Below, piece by piece: positions 19,368-26,850 of a stretch of 64,000 bases of DNA. The DNA lies in assembly GCF_900110995.1 (NCBI RefSeq), contig NZ_FOJF01000003.1, forward strand, positions 1,426,001-1,490,000, read 5' to 3'. Positions within the stretch are counted from its first letter, which is position 1. Every line of letters starts with the position of its first letter. The notes below the pieces were generated by a model. The model was not told where the DNA came from and did not search any database. It saw nothing but the letters and a program-made list of their open reading frames with translations. This DNA is from Chitinophaga sp. YR573 (GTDB lineage Bacteria > Bacteroidota > Bacteroidia > Chitinophagales > Chitinophagaceae). The translations under genes were made by a program, and so were the position numbers.

Positions 19368-19570
19368 GGACAGCACTTTGTAAAATTACCGGTGACGGTT
19401 AAATCCGTTGTACCCCCATCTGCAGGCAATGAAGCCTGAGATGGAGATACGGATAATTGCGGGGTAACAACGGTACTCTCTTTTTTACTACAGGATGCAT
19501 AAAACAGCACCGCTAATGGAAGTCCTAAAAATGAGAATTCCTCTTTGACTTTTCTTCTTGTGAAATTCAT
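19364..19570 (-). pseudogene. truncated BACON-type lipoprotein remnant
   Basis: A 68-residue reading frame starting MNFTRRKVKE has a lipoprotein signal with lipobox 'FYASC' (Cys27) and then the opening strand of a BACON-like domain ('LSVSPSQASLPADGGTTDLTVTGNF'), but it stops after about 35 residues of mature protein. A BACON domain needs roughly 80-90 residues, and normally several domains follow. Its 3' end overlaps the HTCS stop by 4 bases in convergent orientation. I read it as the 5' remnant of a surface lipoprotein gene cut off by a rearrangement next to the HTCS gene; a functional mini-lipoprotein is possible but less likely. Confidence 0.5.
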
Positions 19571-19746
19571 AGGTATGGAAATCGAGTTTTTTTTACGAAC
19601 CATGCAGTATTTACAACAATTCACCGCTTATTTAATGGCCGTAAAACTATTGCTATACCGTCTTAAATTGGGGGACAAATGTTGCAAATTATGGTGTGGA
19701 ATGTTACAAGTGAATGATTTTCAGAAGGATTTGTTCAATAATGATG

Positions 19747-19891
19747 GAGTGTTTGGGGAGTCTATATCTGTGCCACACGTAGAACATACGTTTATCATAT
19801 ATTGAACAGAATAATGTGCTATAAGTATGTTCAAGGTATGACCAAGGTATGATCAACGTCTGTTCTACATACAGACTCCCCGAACACACTC
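19747..19891. repeat. imperfect long inverted repeat upstream of DUF6266 gene
   Basis: The left arm (19747-19789, containing GGGGAGTCTATAT and GTAGAACATACG) is the imperfect reverse complement of the right arm (19856-19891, CGTCTGTTCTACATACAGAC then TCCCC). An internal perfect pair (GAACATAC at 19782-19789, GTATGTTC at 19825-19832) and the 11-base array lie between the arms. The block sits in the 529-base gap between the truncated lipoprotein and the DUF6266 gene; the rest of that gap shows no gene. Confidence 0.65.
19823..19865 (+). repeat. four-unit 11-bp tandem array
   Basis: Successive units AAGTATGTTC, AAGGTATGACC, AAGGTATGATC and AACGTCTGTTC follow each other with a period of 10-11 bases, about one helical turn. 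This suggests a protein-binding array on one DNA face, or repeat slippage. It lies 235 bases before the DUF6266 start. Confidence 0.6.
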
Positions 19892-20099
19892 TCACAATTT
19901 GAACTAAAAATTCTGTTAAATATTGGGTCTGTGTAGATAAATTACACATATTGGTCTTAATTTCGCAACACGAATTGAAGGAAGGAAAGGACGCTTACCA
20001 CTTGTTGAAAAACACATCCAATTTGTCTTAATCAGCTACAGTTAACCCTGATTTAACCCATGTAGCATAAGTATTGACAAAATTTAAAAATACATTATC

Positions 20100-20756
20100 A
20101 TGGCACGTTTAAAAAATGGCCTCCTGGGCGGCATTACAGGAGCAATAGGCAATATCGAAGGGTATATGTTCAGGGGGCAGCTAATATATCGCACACGCCG
20201 CATAAAGAGTACGAAACCCCCTACTGAAAAACAGCTGGCCTGCAGACAGAAAATGAAGATCGTACAAAACTTCTTAGGAGCATTTACAGATTTTATAAAA
20301 ACGGGATTTGCCTATGCTGCTATAGGAAAAACGTATAGTGCAATCGGTGCAGCAGTTGGCTGGCATATTAAAAATGCGATCACAGGGGAATATCCCAATT
20401 TTACAATAGATTATGCAGCGGTAAAAACTGCTGTAGGACCAATAGATATAAAGGGTACCCATGCTACAGCCACAATAGAGGATGATAAACTGACTTTTAC
20501 GTGGACGCCGCATTATAGCTATCCGCATGCCTATGACCGGGTAATGCTGCTGGCCTATTCACCTGTTTTAAATGAAGCCGTCTATGTCCTTTTTGGTGCA
20601 CAGAGAGTTAAGGGGACAGATCAACTGATTTTGCCGGTTAATACCTGGGGAAGAGATGTTGCTGTTGAAACCTATCTGGCATTTATTGCTGAAAATGGGA
20701 TGAGCTGTTCGGATAGTATTTATACAGGAAATTTTATATTGAAGAAGAAGGATTAG
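20100..20756 (+). CDS. DUF6266 family protein
   Basis: 218 residues. The opening 'MARLKNGLLGGITGAIGNIEGYMFRGQ' and the following 'TKPPTEKQLACRQKMKIVQNFL' are the signature of the DUF6266 family, found in Sphingobacteriia and Chitinophagia and often in several copies per genome. No signal peptide; N-terminal Gly/Ala-rich segment, then a beta-rich C-terminal half. The function is unknown to me. It is a single gene with a strong terminator and an unusual repeat block upstream (19747-19891). Confidence 0.8.
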   Translation: MARLKNGLLGGITGAIGNIEGYMFRGQLIYRTRRIKSTKPPTEKQLACRQKMKIVQNFLGAFTDFIKTGFAYAAIGKTYSAIGAAVGWHIKNAITGEYPNFTIDYAAVKTAVGPIDIKGTHATATIEDDKLTFTWTPHYSYPHAYDRVMLLAYSPVLNEAVYVLFGAQRVKGTDQLILPVNTWGRDVAVETYLAFIAENGMSCSDSIYTGNFILKKKD

Positions 20757-20785
20757 TCATTAAACTGACTAATCCTTCTCCTTTT
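20746..20785. terminator. bidirectional terminator between DUF6266 and lipase genes
   Basis: A 14-bp stem AGAAGGATTAGTCA / TGACTAATCCTTCT with a 6-base loop, followed by CCTTTTTT on the plus strand. It serves the DUF6266 gene and probably also the convergent lipase gene. Confidence 0.8.
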
Positions 20786-20786
20786 T

Positions 20787-21764
20787 TCAGATTATACTGC
20801 TTTGTTTGGCCAACTGGCTTCCCAGTGTTACACCTAAATAGCTGGCGTAATTACTCAATGCATGCTGAGCGCCTGCCTGGTCAAACCAGTCTTCCAGGGT
20901 ATTGCTCTGATAGTTTTCATCCAGCGCATTCGGGAATACCGTATAGTTGAGGGCCTGTTGCTGGTAACCGTAACAATAGAATATACCGGCCAGCAGGATA
21001 AAGGCCTCACGTAAACTGATGGTGACCCCCTCATAGCTTATGGTGATCTGTGAGGCAGCAGGAGCAGGATCAAATAAGAAAGCAGTCAGCAGAACGGAAA
21101 AAGAAGCCGGGAATTTTGGTACAATATCGTTAGCATTCTCATAATGCCATGCATTGGATATCTTGTTATCCAGATCTGTAGCAAAATCACTATTACCCGC
21201 TGCGGGAGCTGCGAATGTAAACAAAGAGGTATTGTCTGATGTATATCCCTCTTGTGTTATACTTGTAACAAAATAGGATGTATATACATTGGCAATATTG
21301 CCTCCAAGACTATGCCCGGTGATGATTATTTGTTTCCCGGGAATAACAGCATTGTTTTTCAGATAGTCGAAGATGAGCTGTCCGGAACCTAACTGGTCCT
21401 GCATGTTTAAAACATTCTTGAAAGAGGTATAAGCACCCTGGCTGATCAGAGCATTGTCACTGCCTGAATAAGGCCAACTGACCTGCGTTATTACGTCAAG
21501 GTCTTCCAGTATCCAGTTAGCAAACGCATCCCAGTTGTCAAAAATATCAAAAGGTGGTAAGGAGCCTCTGACAGCTAGTGCATAATATTCCGCTGACGGA
21601 TCTGTAGCGATAAAAGCATAATTACCATCTGATGTCTGAATACCGTCCCAGACTATACTCCAACCAGGCAAAAGTGTATCAATATCCTGTTGGGGATTGC
21701 TGCTATAAGTCACAGCTGAAAGCATTACGGCAGTTTGTGCAAGACCGGATTGATTTGAGGTCAT
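20787..21764 (-). CDS. class 3 lipase family protein
   Basis: 325 residues without a signal peptide. The nucleophile elbow 'IITGHSLGGNIANVY' (Ser152) and the preceding 'YYALAVRG' strand identify the lipase class 3 alpha/beta-hydrolase family; the Asp is probably in 'NANDIVPKFP' (about residue 215) and a His near the C-terminus ('AQHALSNY'). It would hydrolyse acylglycerols or similar esters. It is convergent with the DUF6266 gene and has no operon partner. A hydrophobic stretch, 'FILLAGIFYCYGY', near residue 258 may contribute to membrane or substrate contact. Confidence 0.82.
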   Translation of the reverse strand: MTSNQSGLAQTAVMLSAVTYSSNPQQDIDTLLPGWSIVWDGIQTSDGNYAFIATDPSAEYYALAVRGSLPPFDIFDNWDAFANWILEDLDVITQVSWPYSGSDNALISQGAYTSFKNVLNMQDQLGSGQLIFDYLKNNAVIPGKQIIITGHSLGGNIANVYTSYFVTSITQEGYTSDNTSLFTFAAPAAGNSDFATDLDNKISNAWHYENANDIVPKFPASFSVLLTAFLFDPAPAASQITISYEGVTISLREAFILLAGIFYCYGYQQQALNYTVFPNALDENYQSNTLEDWFDQAGAQHALSNYASYLGVTLGSQLAKQSSII

Positions 21765-21948
21765 TTGTATTGGGTTTTAAAAGTGAAAAATACTGAGGGC
21801 GTAGTTCACAAATACTTAATTGTTATTTTGAGTTTTTAGGGTTTTATCGTAACTAAATTACTAATTTTCCGGCTTATTTTATTCCTACAATAGCAATATA
21901 ACAATGGGTTTAAGTTGGTAGCCTGGCAAGTGAAAACAGGGTATAACA

Positions 21949-21984
21949 TAAAATCCTGTTAGACTTTCATCTGACAGGATTTTA
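21949..21984 (-). terminator. intrinsic terminator after RNA ligase gene
   Basis: AAAATCCTGT / ACAGGATTTT forms a 10-bp stem around a 14-base loop, directly beyond the RNA ligase stop. Both flanks are A/T-rich. Confidence 0.7.
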
Positions 21985-21986
21985 TA

Positions 21987-22997
21987 TTATTCTCCATACT
22001 TTAACAGAAACTCAGGATTAATCGCTTTAAAAGTAATCCTGCCATGTATGAAATAATCGTTGGACATTTCAATCTTTTCAACCATGGGACGAATGATAAT
22101 GCCTTCTGCCCATACTTCAGGACATACTGTACTTTTGATGGTCGCCATTGCCACAAGCGCATCTATATCATTCACCAGTTCATAACTGGTTGAAATAACA
22201 GGAACAGATGGCAATTCCAGCCTGGCAAGCAATGCTGTAAATTGTTCAAACTGCAGATATTCAGATCTGTCAATATCAAAAGCATTGAAAAAGCGTATAT
22301 GCTGCCCCTTTAGCTTTAGTTTGTTACTTTGAATACCCTCTCCTACTAATTCTCCCTGAAGGGCATAGTTCCCTCCCAGTGACCGCAGTTTATTTTCAAT
22401 ATCTAATTGTCTGGCTACCTTCCACAAACTGTTATCTTCATTTTCAAGTAATTCGAGATTACGACTACAAACACCAAACTCTCCGTTATTGATAAAATAA
22501 GTGGTACTGCTACCATCCAGTTTCTCAGTGATATAGCATCTTTCTCCCTGGTATTTATCTAATACGGTTTGTAATACCTGTACTCTTGTTTCATCTGTTT
22601 TTGGAATAAAAGAAGGGAATTTACCTTTTGCTATGCCGCTCAAATTAGCAGGAAGAGCCGGTTCGTACTTGATAATTCCCATTATCTCAGTACAGTCAGT
22701 ATCTTCTTCTGCATTAAACCCATCCGGCAAAAAAGACAAAGGCAGCGCAATCCCCTGGGATACTTGTCCACGGAGTCTTACTGTTCTAATCCTCATCCCC
22801 CTCGGTCTTAAGAACTCAAATGCTGGTTTGTCGGGCATCAGGCTATCGATCTCACAATAAATGCATAGATCACCCTTTTTAAATTCTCCTTTCTTTACTA
22901 CAAGCTGCCATCCCAGTACCTGGGCTTTTTCAATGGCATCTGCACCTTCAATACTTTCCAGGTGTTTGATTCTTTGGATACTTGCTAACTTTCTCAT
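21987..22997 (-). CDS. ATP-dependent RNA ligase, DraRnl (Rnl5) type
   Basis: 336 residues. The N-terminal OB-like domain ('ADAIEKAQVLGWQLVVKKGEFKKGDLCIYCEID') and 'FEFLRPRGMRIRTVRLRGQVSQGIALPL' precede the nucleotidyltransferase domain with motif I 'TEKLDGSSTTYF' (Lys159 as the adenylated residue), 'CSRNLEL' (motif Ia/III region), 'LQGELVGEG' and 'WAEGIIIRPM'. The layout and length match Deinococcus DraRnl (Rnl5 family), which seals nicks with a 3'-OH RNA end on a bridging strand. Its role here is probably RNA repair. The gene is preceded by a tiny ORF and a terminator only 16-18 bases before its start, an attenuator-like arrangement. Confidence 0.88.
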   Translation of the reverse strand: MRKLASIQRIKHLESIEGADAIEKAQVLGWQLVVKKGEFKKGDLCIYCEIDSLMPDKPAFEFLRPRGMRIRTVRLRGQVSQGIALPLSFLPDGFNAEEDTDCTEIMGIIKYEPALPANLSGIAKGKFPSFIPKTDETRVQVLQTVLDKYQGERCYITEKLDGSSTTYFINNGEFGVCSRNLELLENEDNSLWKVARQLDIENKLRSLGGNYALQGELVGEGIQSNKLKLKGQHIRFFNAFDIDRSEYLQFEQFTALLARLELPSVPVISTSYELVNDIDALVAMATIKSTVCPEVWAEGIIIRPMVEKIEMSNDYFIHGRITFKAINPEFLLKYGE

Positions 22998-23012
22998 TTT
23001 AAATCGTATTAG

Positions 23013-23044
23013 GCAAAAAAAAGCCCCGCAATCTCTTGCGGGGC
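23013..23044 (-). terminator. terminator/attenuator before RNA ligase gene
   Basis: On the minus strand GCCCCGCAA / TTGCGGGGC pairs around a short loop and runs into eight T residues. It lies downstream of the 30-residue ORF at 23072-23164 and immediately upstream of the RNA ligase ATG, so full termination would silence the ligase unless it is read through. Confidence 0.8.
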
Positions 23045-23071
23045 AAATGTTATATTGAATCAGTTATAAAC

Positions 23072-23164
23072 CTATTCCATCGCATAACACAGCCCGCAAA
23101 AGAGATAACCTCCTGCCTGCATAAACCTGTTTTTGGATGTGGTATGTAACTGAGTATGCTTCAT
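23072..23164 (-). CDS. 30-residue small protein or leader peptide
   Basis: A short frame starting MKHTQLHTTSKNR and ending in GLCYAME, preceded by a purine-rich AAGAAG a few bases before the ATG and by a perfect -7 box (23222-23229). It ends 28 bases before an intrinsic terminator. The second half is hydrophobic with a CxxC ('LFCGLC'). It could be a real microprotein or a leader peptide controlling the terminator. I do not recognise it from any family. Confidence 0.45.
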   Translation of the reverse strand: MKHTQLHTTSKNRFMQAGGYLFCGLCYAME

Positions 23165-23221
23165 ATCTTCTTTTCGAAATTTATTTTAACAGTGCGAAGT
23201 TGAGAGTTTTTCCTGTAATGA

Positions 23222-23229
23222 CAAAATTA
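23222..23229 (-). promoter_or_regulatory. putative -7 box for small ORF/RNA ligase unit
   Basis: TAATTTTG on the minus strand fits TAnnTTTG exactly, about 57 bases before the small ORF. No clear -33 element was found. Confidence 0.45.
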
Positions 23230-23302
23230 TAGATGATATTTTTTCTATATTATCATTGGATATAGCATTTGGGAAGGAAAATACTGCCCTGATTTTTATC
23301 TC

Positions 23303-23584
23303 TTACCACTCGCCAAACCAGCCATTATCAACTTTATAAGATACCTGTTTATCCCGCTTTTCCTTCTTTATTTTATCCATATCAACATATTCAGTAGCTG
23401 AAGGGCTACGAACAGGCGTTACGGGCATAGGCTTATCAACTACCGGGCGTGATTTAAGCCACCACTTTTCAAATCTTATATGGTTTAGGTCAAAATGATC
23501 CTGATACATCGCATCTTTGTATGGAACAAGGTAAGGCGGCAGTACAAGATTGCTTTTCATGAGTTTCTTTATATGTTTTTTCAT
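23303..23584 (-). CDS. hypothetical protein, Lys/Pro-rich
   Basis: 93 residues, very basic at the N-terminus ('MKKHIKKLMK') with a proline-rich middle ('RPVVDKPMPVTPVRSP') and a Trp-rich end ('NGWFGEW'). I recognise no family and no catalytic motif. It is the last of three closely spaced minus-strand genes (38 bases behind the SymE-like gene) that are divergent from an XRE regulator. Its composition suggests an extended, perhaps nucleic-acid- or protein-binding polypeptide. Confidence 0.5.
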   Translation of the reverse strand: MKKHIKKLMKSNLVLPPYLVPYKDAMYQDHFDLNHIRFEKWWLKSRPVVDKPMPVTPVRSPSATEYVDMDKIKKEKRDKQVSYKVDNGWFGEW

Positions 23585-23622
23585 TCTACCTTATAGTTTT
23601 GACTATGGAATCACAGAAATTG

Positions 23623-23805
23623 TTATTTACGCTTAGTAATCACAAGTTGGTTCCTACGTACTTTTATCTCACATGTATCACCATCTTTAAATCCTGCTTC
23701 TTGTATATAGATTCCGGCAAATGAAATCCATGGTACTTGTTTATTACTCCACTTTCTGTATGCCGTTTTAGTTTGAATTTTGGTCTTTCTTGTTTTATAT
23801 GTCAT
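23623..23805 (-). CDS. SymE-like toxin-family protein
   Basis: 60 residues starting MTYKTRKTK. The core 'VPWISFAGIYIQEAGFKDGDTCEIKV' followed by 'NQLVITKRK' matches the SymE family pattern (VP-x-I-x-L-x-G-x-W/Y-L-x-x-AGF-x-x-G), an AbrB-like small fold. Escherichia coli SymE is an SOS-induced toxin that affects RNA or nucleoid structure and is controlled by an antisense RNA. No antisense RNA can be demonstrated here. The start 28 codons upstream was rejected because it runs into the neighbour and does not resemble the family. The gene sits in a three-gene minus-strand cluster next to a divergent XRE regulator. Confidence 0.72.
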   Translation of the reverse strand: MTYKTRKTKIQTKTAYRKWSNKQVPWISFAGIYIQEAGFKDGDTCEIKVRRNQLVITKRK

Positions 23806-23875
23806 AATACTTACAGATTTAGCCAAATTAAAGAAGCAACGAGAAATAGAAATTCCGGCGGCTGTTAGCATATTT

Positions 23876-24241
23876 TTAGCCCTGACCATTTATTTCGTTT
23901 ATATATTCACGTTTCAAGTAATCGATGAAGGTTTGCAAACAATCAATAGTTATTATTATTACCTTCCTTCTTTCATTAAATTTCAGTTCACTATAAATAA
24001 TATCAAAACGGTCAGAAGAGCATTGCATTTTCCTGTAGAATCTTACAAGTGTCCAATTAAATTTATCCTGGAATATTTTCCGAATATAAACTGGTAACTG
24101 TTTTATTCGCTTATAAATGTCCAGTAATGGATTTGATGAATAGGGAACCTCCGGGAATAATTGGTCAATCCTTAATTTTTCATAATCCATGAACATCGGC
24201 ACATAGATTTCGTTGTCCGTAATTTCATTTTCAGTGATCAT
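23876..24241 (-). CDS. hypothetical protein, first gene of SymE-like cluster
   Basis: 121 residues starting MITENEITDNEIYVPMF. An upstream reading (to 24298) adds 19 residues and is possible. Acidic N-terminus, then helical segments rich in aromatic and basic residues ('LPVYIRKIFQDKFNWTLVRFYRK'). No family recognised. It lies 70 bases upstream of the SymE-like gene on the same strand, and its upstream region is shared with the divergent XRE gene and contains a paired operator-like repeat, so it is probably the partner gene controlled by that regulator. Confidence 0.55.
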   Translation of the reverse strand: MITENEITDNEIYVPMFMDYEKLRIDQLFPEVPYSSNPLLDIYKRIKQLPVYIRKIFQDKFNWTLVRFYRKMQCSSDRFDIIYSELKFNERRKVIIITIDCLQTFIDYLKREYINEINGQG

Positions 24242-24311
24242 ATGTATAGGTTTTTGGTTAACACAATTAATTTGATAATCAAAGTAAGCAAACATCATTT
24301 TTGTATTCTAC

Positions 24312-24359
24312 ATTTTATGTATGTATTTTACAAGCCTTGGTTTGTTTAATACATGAAAT
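24312..24359. promoter_or_regulatory. candidate XRE operator pair
   Basis: ATTTTATGTAT (24312-24322) and ATACATGAAAT (24349-24359) are inverted copies with 10 of 11 matching bases, placed between the divergent hypothetical and XRE genes. This is a typical position for autoregulation by an XRE repressor. The left copy overlaps a smaller palindrome, TACATTTTATGTA. Confidence 0.5.
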
Positions 24360-24387
24360 TTTGGGTATTTTACCGTTGTTTTTTCTA

Positions 24388-24395
24388 TATATTTG
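24388..24395 (+). promoter_or_regulatory. putative -7 box for XRE gene
   Basis: TATATTTG matches TAnnTTTG exactly, 20 bases before the ATG. A TTTG at 24360-24363 lies 24 bases upstream, slightly farther than usual; it overlaps the edge of the right operator copy. Confidence 0.5.
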
Positions 24396-24415
24396 TTATC
24401 ATTATAACTACCACT

Positions 24416-24805
24416 ATGAATAAGATACATGAAGGGAAAAATATACGACGCATCCGAGAAACCCTTGATATGAAGCAAGATCTCTTAGCTGACAAACTAG
24501 GTAAAGACTGGAATCAACAGAAAATTTCCTTATTGGAAGCGAAAGAAGTTATTGACCCAAAGGTATTAGTTGAGGTTAGCAAAGCACTTGGCGTTTCTCC
24601 GGAAGCTATTAAGAATTTTAGTGAAGAAGCTGCTGTCAACTATATCAATTCTTTTAATGATAATAGTGTTAATTATGCTCCTGTAGGTTGTACAAATAAC
24701 TTTTGCACGTTTAACACTGCTGACAAACTCGTAGAAGTCCTTCAACAAGAAATAAATAAAAAAGACGCGTTGATTGAGAAGTTGTTGGAGAAGATTGGAA
24801 AATAA
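24416..24805 (+). CDS. XRE-family helix-turn-helix regulator
   Basis: 129 residues starting MNKIHEGKN. The XRE/Cro helix-turn-helix covers about residues 6-65 ('IRRIRETLDMKQDLLADKLG' then 'QQKISLLEAKEVIDPKVLVEVSKALGVSP'). A linker follows, and then a C-terminal coiled coil ('LVEVLQQEINKKDALIEKLLEKIGK', about 105-129) that probably drives oligomerisation. The longer start at 24353 was rejected because it would cover the -7 box. It is divergent from the SymE-like cluster, which it probably regulates, and has its own terminator. Confidence 0.88.
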   Translation: MNKIHEGKNIRRIRETLDMKQDLLADKLGKDWNQQKISLLEAKEVIDPKVLVEVSKALGVSPEAIKNFSEEAAVNYINSFNDNSVNYAPVGCTNNFCTFNTADKLVEVLQQEINKKDALIEKLLEKIGK

Positions 24806-24859
24806 ACTATGAGATGCTATTATAGGATTATTCCTCAGTAAGATGTTGTGCATAACAAA

Positions 24860-24890
24860 GAAGCCCTGGCTAACTGCCAGGGCTTTTTTG
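24860..24890 (+). terminator. intrinsic terminator after XRE gene
   Basis: AGCCCTGGC / GCCAGGGCT around a 5-base loop, followed by TTTTTTG. Confidence 0.9.
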
Positions 24891-25265
24891 TTATGGAATA
24901 ATAAATTTACATGCTTTGTTTAGTTAACAATGGTTATTTACAATTTTAGTCACCTTTTTAAATATACCTTAAATTGATTTAGGCACAAATTAATTAAGGC
25001 TGAATTTTACTATAACCCTCCACCGATTACTTTATCCAGATCTATACAATCGAAATGATTGGACCATTCAGGTAATGATGCTTACTACCCTTTCCATATC
25101 TATAACAAGCTCCCTTGTTTGGCGGCTTGTTATATAAATTTAAAATCCATGTGCATGAAAAAGTTAATTTCATAAAAGGTAACATACAGTTTTAACTTTT
25201 TAAAGGGTCCTCACTGGTTGTGCTTATATCCATTTCTCTATATTTTAAGAGAGAACATAGCTCTG
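24891..25265. other. non-coding gap with one 10-bp inverted repeat
   Basis: No convincing gene. The only structure seen is TATAACAAGC (25101-25110) / GCTTGTTATA (25125-25134), a perfect 10-bp inverted repeat with a 14-base loop. It lies 132 bases beyond the NUMOD gene stop and could end that transcript, but it has no proper T-run. Confidence 0.4.
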
Positions 25266-26384
25266 TTATTTTGCAAAACGCCATCTATATCCTTTATAGA
25301 TACGGTTGCCTTTACAGGCTAAAGAAATATAGGCAGCAGTTACCTGTACAATGGAAGCAGTTTCTTGAAGGCTATTAAAGGATCGAATGAATTTACCTTC
25401 TGGTGTATATTGTTCAACTTTTTTAGATTTCCAGATGGAGGCTGATTCGCTTCCCCATTTATAACCGGATAAATCAATTTGTTCTTCTCCATATCCTTTT
25501 TTCCAAAAACAGCCACCAGCGGTCTTATAAATACCCTTTAGCATCAACTTGATACCTTTGGCACTTGTACCAGTAGCTATTTGTGCATCCACCATCGACG
25601 GATACTGTCCCAGTTTTTTTCCAGAAAGGTCATACTGTGTTACCTTTACCCCTATCTTGTCTGTAAGGTTCTTATGGTATGTTTCTGTCAGCTTTTCTTC
25701 AACTTCAATTTTACTGGCTGCACCATACCGCCAATAAAACCCTCCGTATATATACCCATGACCACGAGCTATGCGACTAATACCGCTATTATCAATACCT
25801 GTAGACCGACTAGCGTCCATGATACTCGAATAAGTTTTAATGAGTATTCCCCTTTGATCATATTGGGATACTTCTTTGCAGCTGACCGCCATGCGTGCCC
25901 GGATTGCATTACTCCTATCACAAAAAAGCCATTGACTTATTGCACGCCCTTTATCAAAAGCAATGCGGGTTTTCTCAACGGCTTTTATCATTTTTAAATT
26001 ACCTGGCCGAATATCCAGACCATTACCATTTTTGGTCGTAATCTCAACCAAAGAATCATCCAATGCAAACTCTTTCACGAAGCAGCAGTAAACCAATCGC
26101 TTTATTGAAAAAGAGTATGATCTATTACTAATTCGCAGACAGCCTGTAAGTTGATAGATATAATCCCCTATAAATTTATTAAGCAGCTTCCCTGGTTTGG
26201 TAGCCAATATCTTTTCAGGAATAGTTTGTATAAAGCCATTAGAATGAATCTGCTCTCTTTCCATTCTCTTTATCCTTCCAAAACTGGAAATGAGAAAATA
26301 TCCGTCCAGCCCGGGGATATCTTCCCATTTTTCTCCTTTTATATCTTTTAATGAACGATTTTGATATGGATACGTTTTAGACAT
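25266..26384 (-). CDS. NUMOD4 / decayed HNH / triple NUMOD1 protein
   Basis: 372 residues starting MSKTYPYQN. An N-terminal NUMOD4 motif ('GEKWEDIPGLDGYFLISSFGRIKRM', about 16-41) is followed by a segment aligned with an HNH nuclease core ('SIKRLVYCCFV' and 'ITTKNGNGLDIRPGNLKMI') in which the usual His residues of the VHRLV and NHIDGN motifs are replaced by Lys and Thr. Three NUMOD1-like repeats follow ('VSQYDQRGILIKTYSSIMDA', 'VTQYDLSGKKLGQYPSMVDA', 'VEQYTPEGKFIRSFNSLQET'), each ending in a Tyr/Trp-rich 'GFYWRY'-type strand. NUMOD modules bind DNA in homing-type nucleases; here the nuclease is probably dead, leaving a DNA-binding protein (inference). Isolated gene. Confidence 0.8.
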   Translation of the reverse strand: MSKTYPYQNRSLKDIKGEKWEDIPGLDGYFLISSFGRIKRMEREQIHSNGFIQTIPEKILATKPGKLLNKFIGDYIYQLTGCLRISNRSYSFSIKRLVYCCFVKEFALDDSLVEITTKNGNGLDIRPGNLKMIKAVEKTRIAFDKGRAISQWLFCDRSNAIRARMAVSCKEVSQYDQRGILIKTYSSIMDASRSTGIDNSGISRIARGHGYIYGGFYWRYGAASKIEVEEKLTETYHKNLTDKIGVKVTQYDLSGKKLGQYPSMVDAQIATGTSAKGIKLMLKGIYKTAGGCFWKKGYGEEQIDLSGYKWGSESASIWKSKKVEQYTPEGKFIRSFNSLQETASIVQVTAAYISLACKGNRIYKGYRWRFAK

Positions 26385-26621
26385 ATGTAGATGATTAATA
26401 TCTTGCCCGACCTTCAAATAGCAAAGGCAGCTTTTGACGTTCATCTTTATACAATAGATCAGTTCCTGCATAAAGTAAGTCAGGATTGGAAGTTAAAAAT
26501 AACTTCCGACTAATATCTTAATGTAATGTTAACGTAATGAACAATTTAGTATGTGGTGATGAAGAGGAGGTGGACAACCACCAGTTGAATATCGATGTGC
26601 ATGAACATCCTGTTAAGCATG

Positions 26622-26819
26622 ATGAGTACGGACATATCAAACAACGAGCATCAGAAAAAAGCGGTACGTTCTGTCGGGTTCTACAGGAGGGATGCTACCA
26701 TCGTAACAGTACTTTGGAAGCAGCTTAGTGAAATCATAGATATGATGATAAAGGAGTCCATGAAATTAGAGATTAAACAAGCAAATGTGATAACCTCACA
26801 AGTAGAAGTAAACACATAA
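26622..26819 (+). CDS. possible small protein (65 residues)
   Basis: A frame starting MSTDISNNEHQKKAV with a helical amphipathic C-terminal half ('WKQLSEIIDMMIKESMKLEIKQ'). It lies in a 466-base gap between divergent genes (NUMOD gene and the 195-residue hypothetical gene). Another frame (26537-26728) overlaps it; its composition is less protein-like. No family recognised and no promoter seen. Apart from this the gap (26385-26850) appears empty. Confidence 0.3.
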   Translation: MSTDISNNEHQKKAVRSVGFYRRDATIVTVLWKQLSEIIDMMIKESMKLEIKQANVITSQVEVNT

Positions 26820-26850
26820 TCTTCCCGTATTTTAGCTCGGAATAGGCTTG

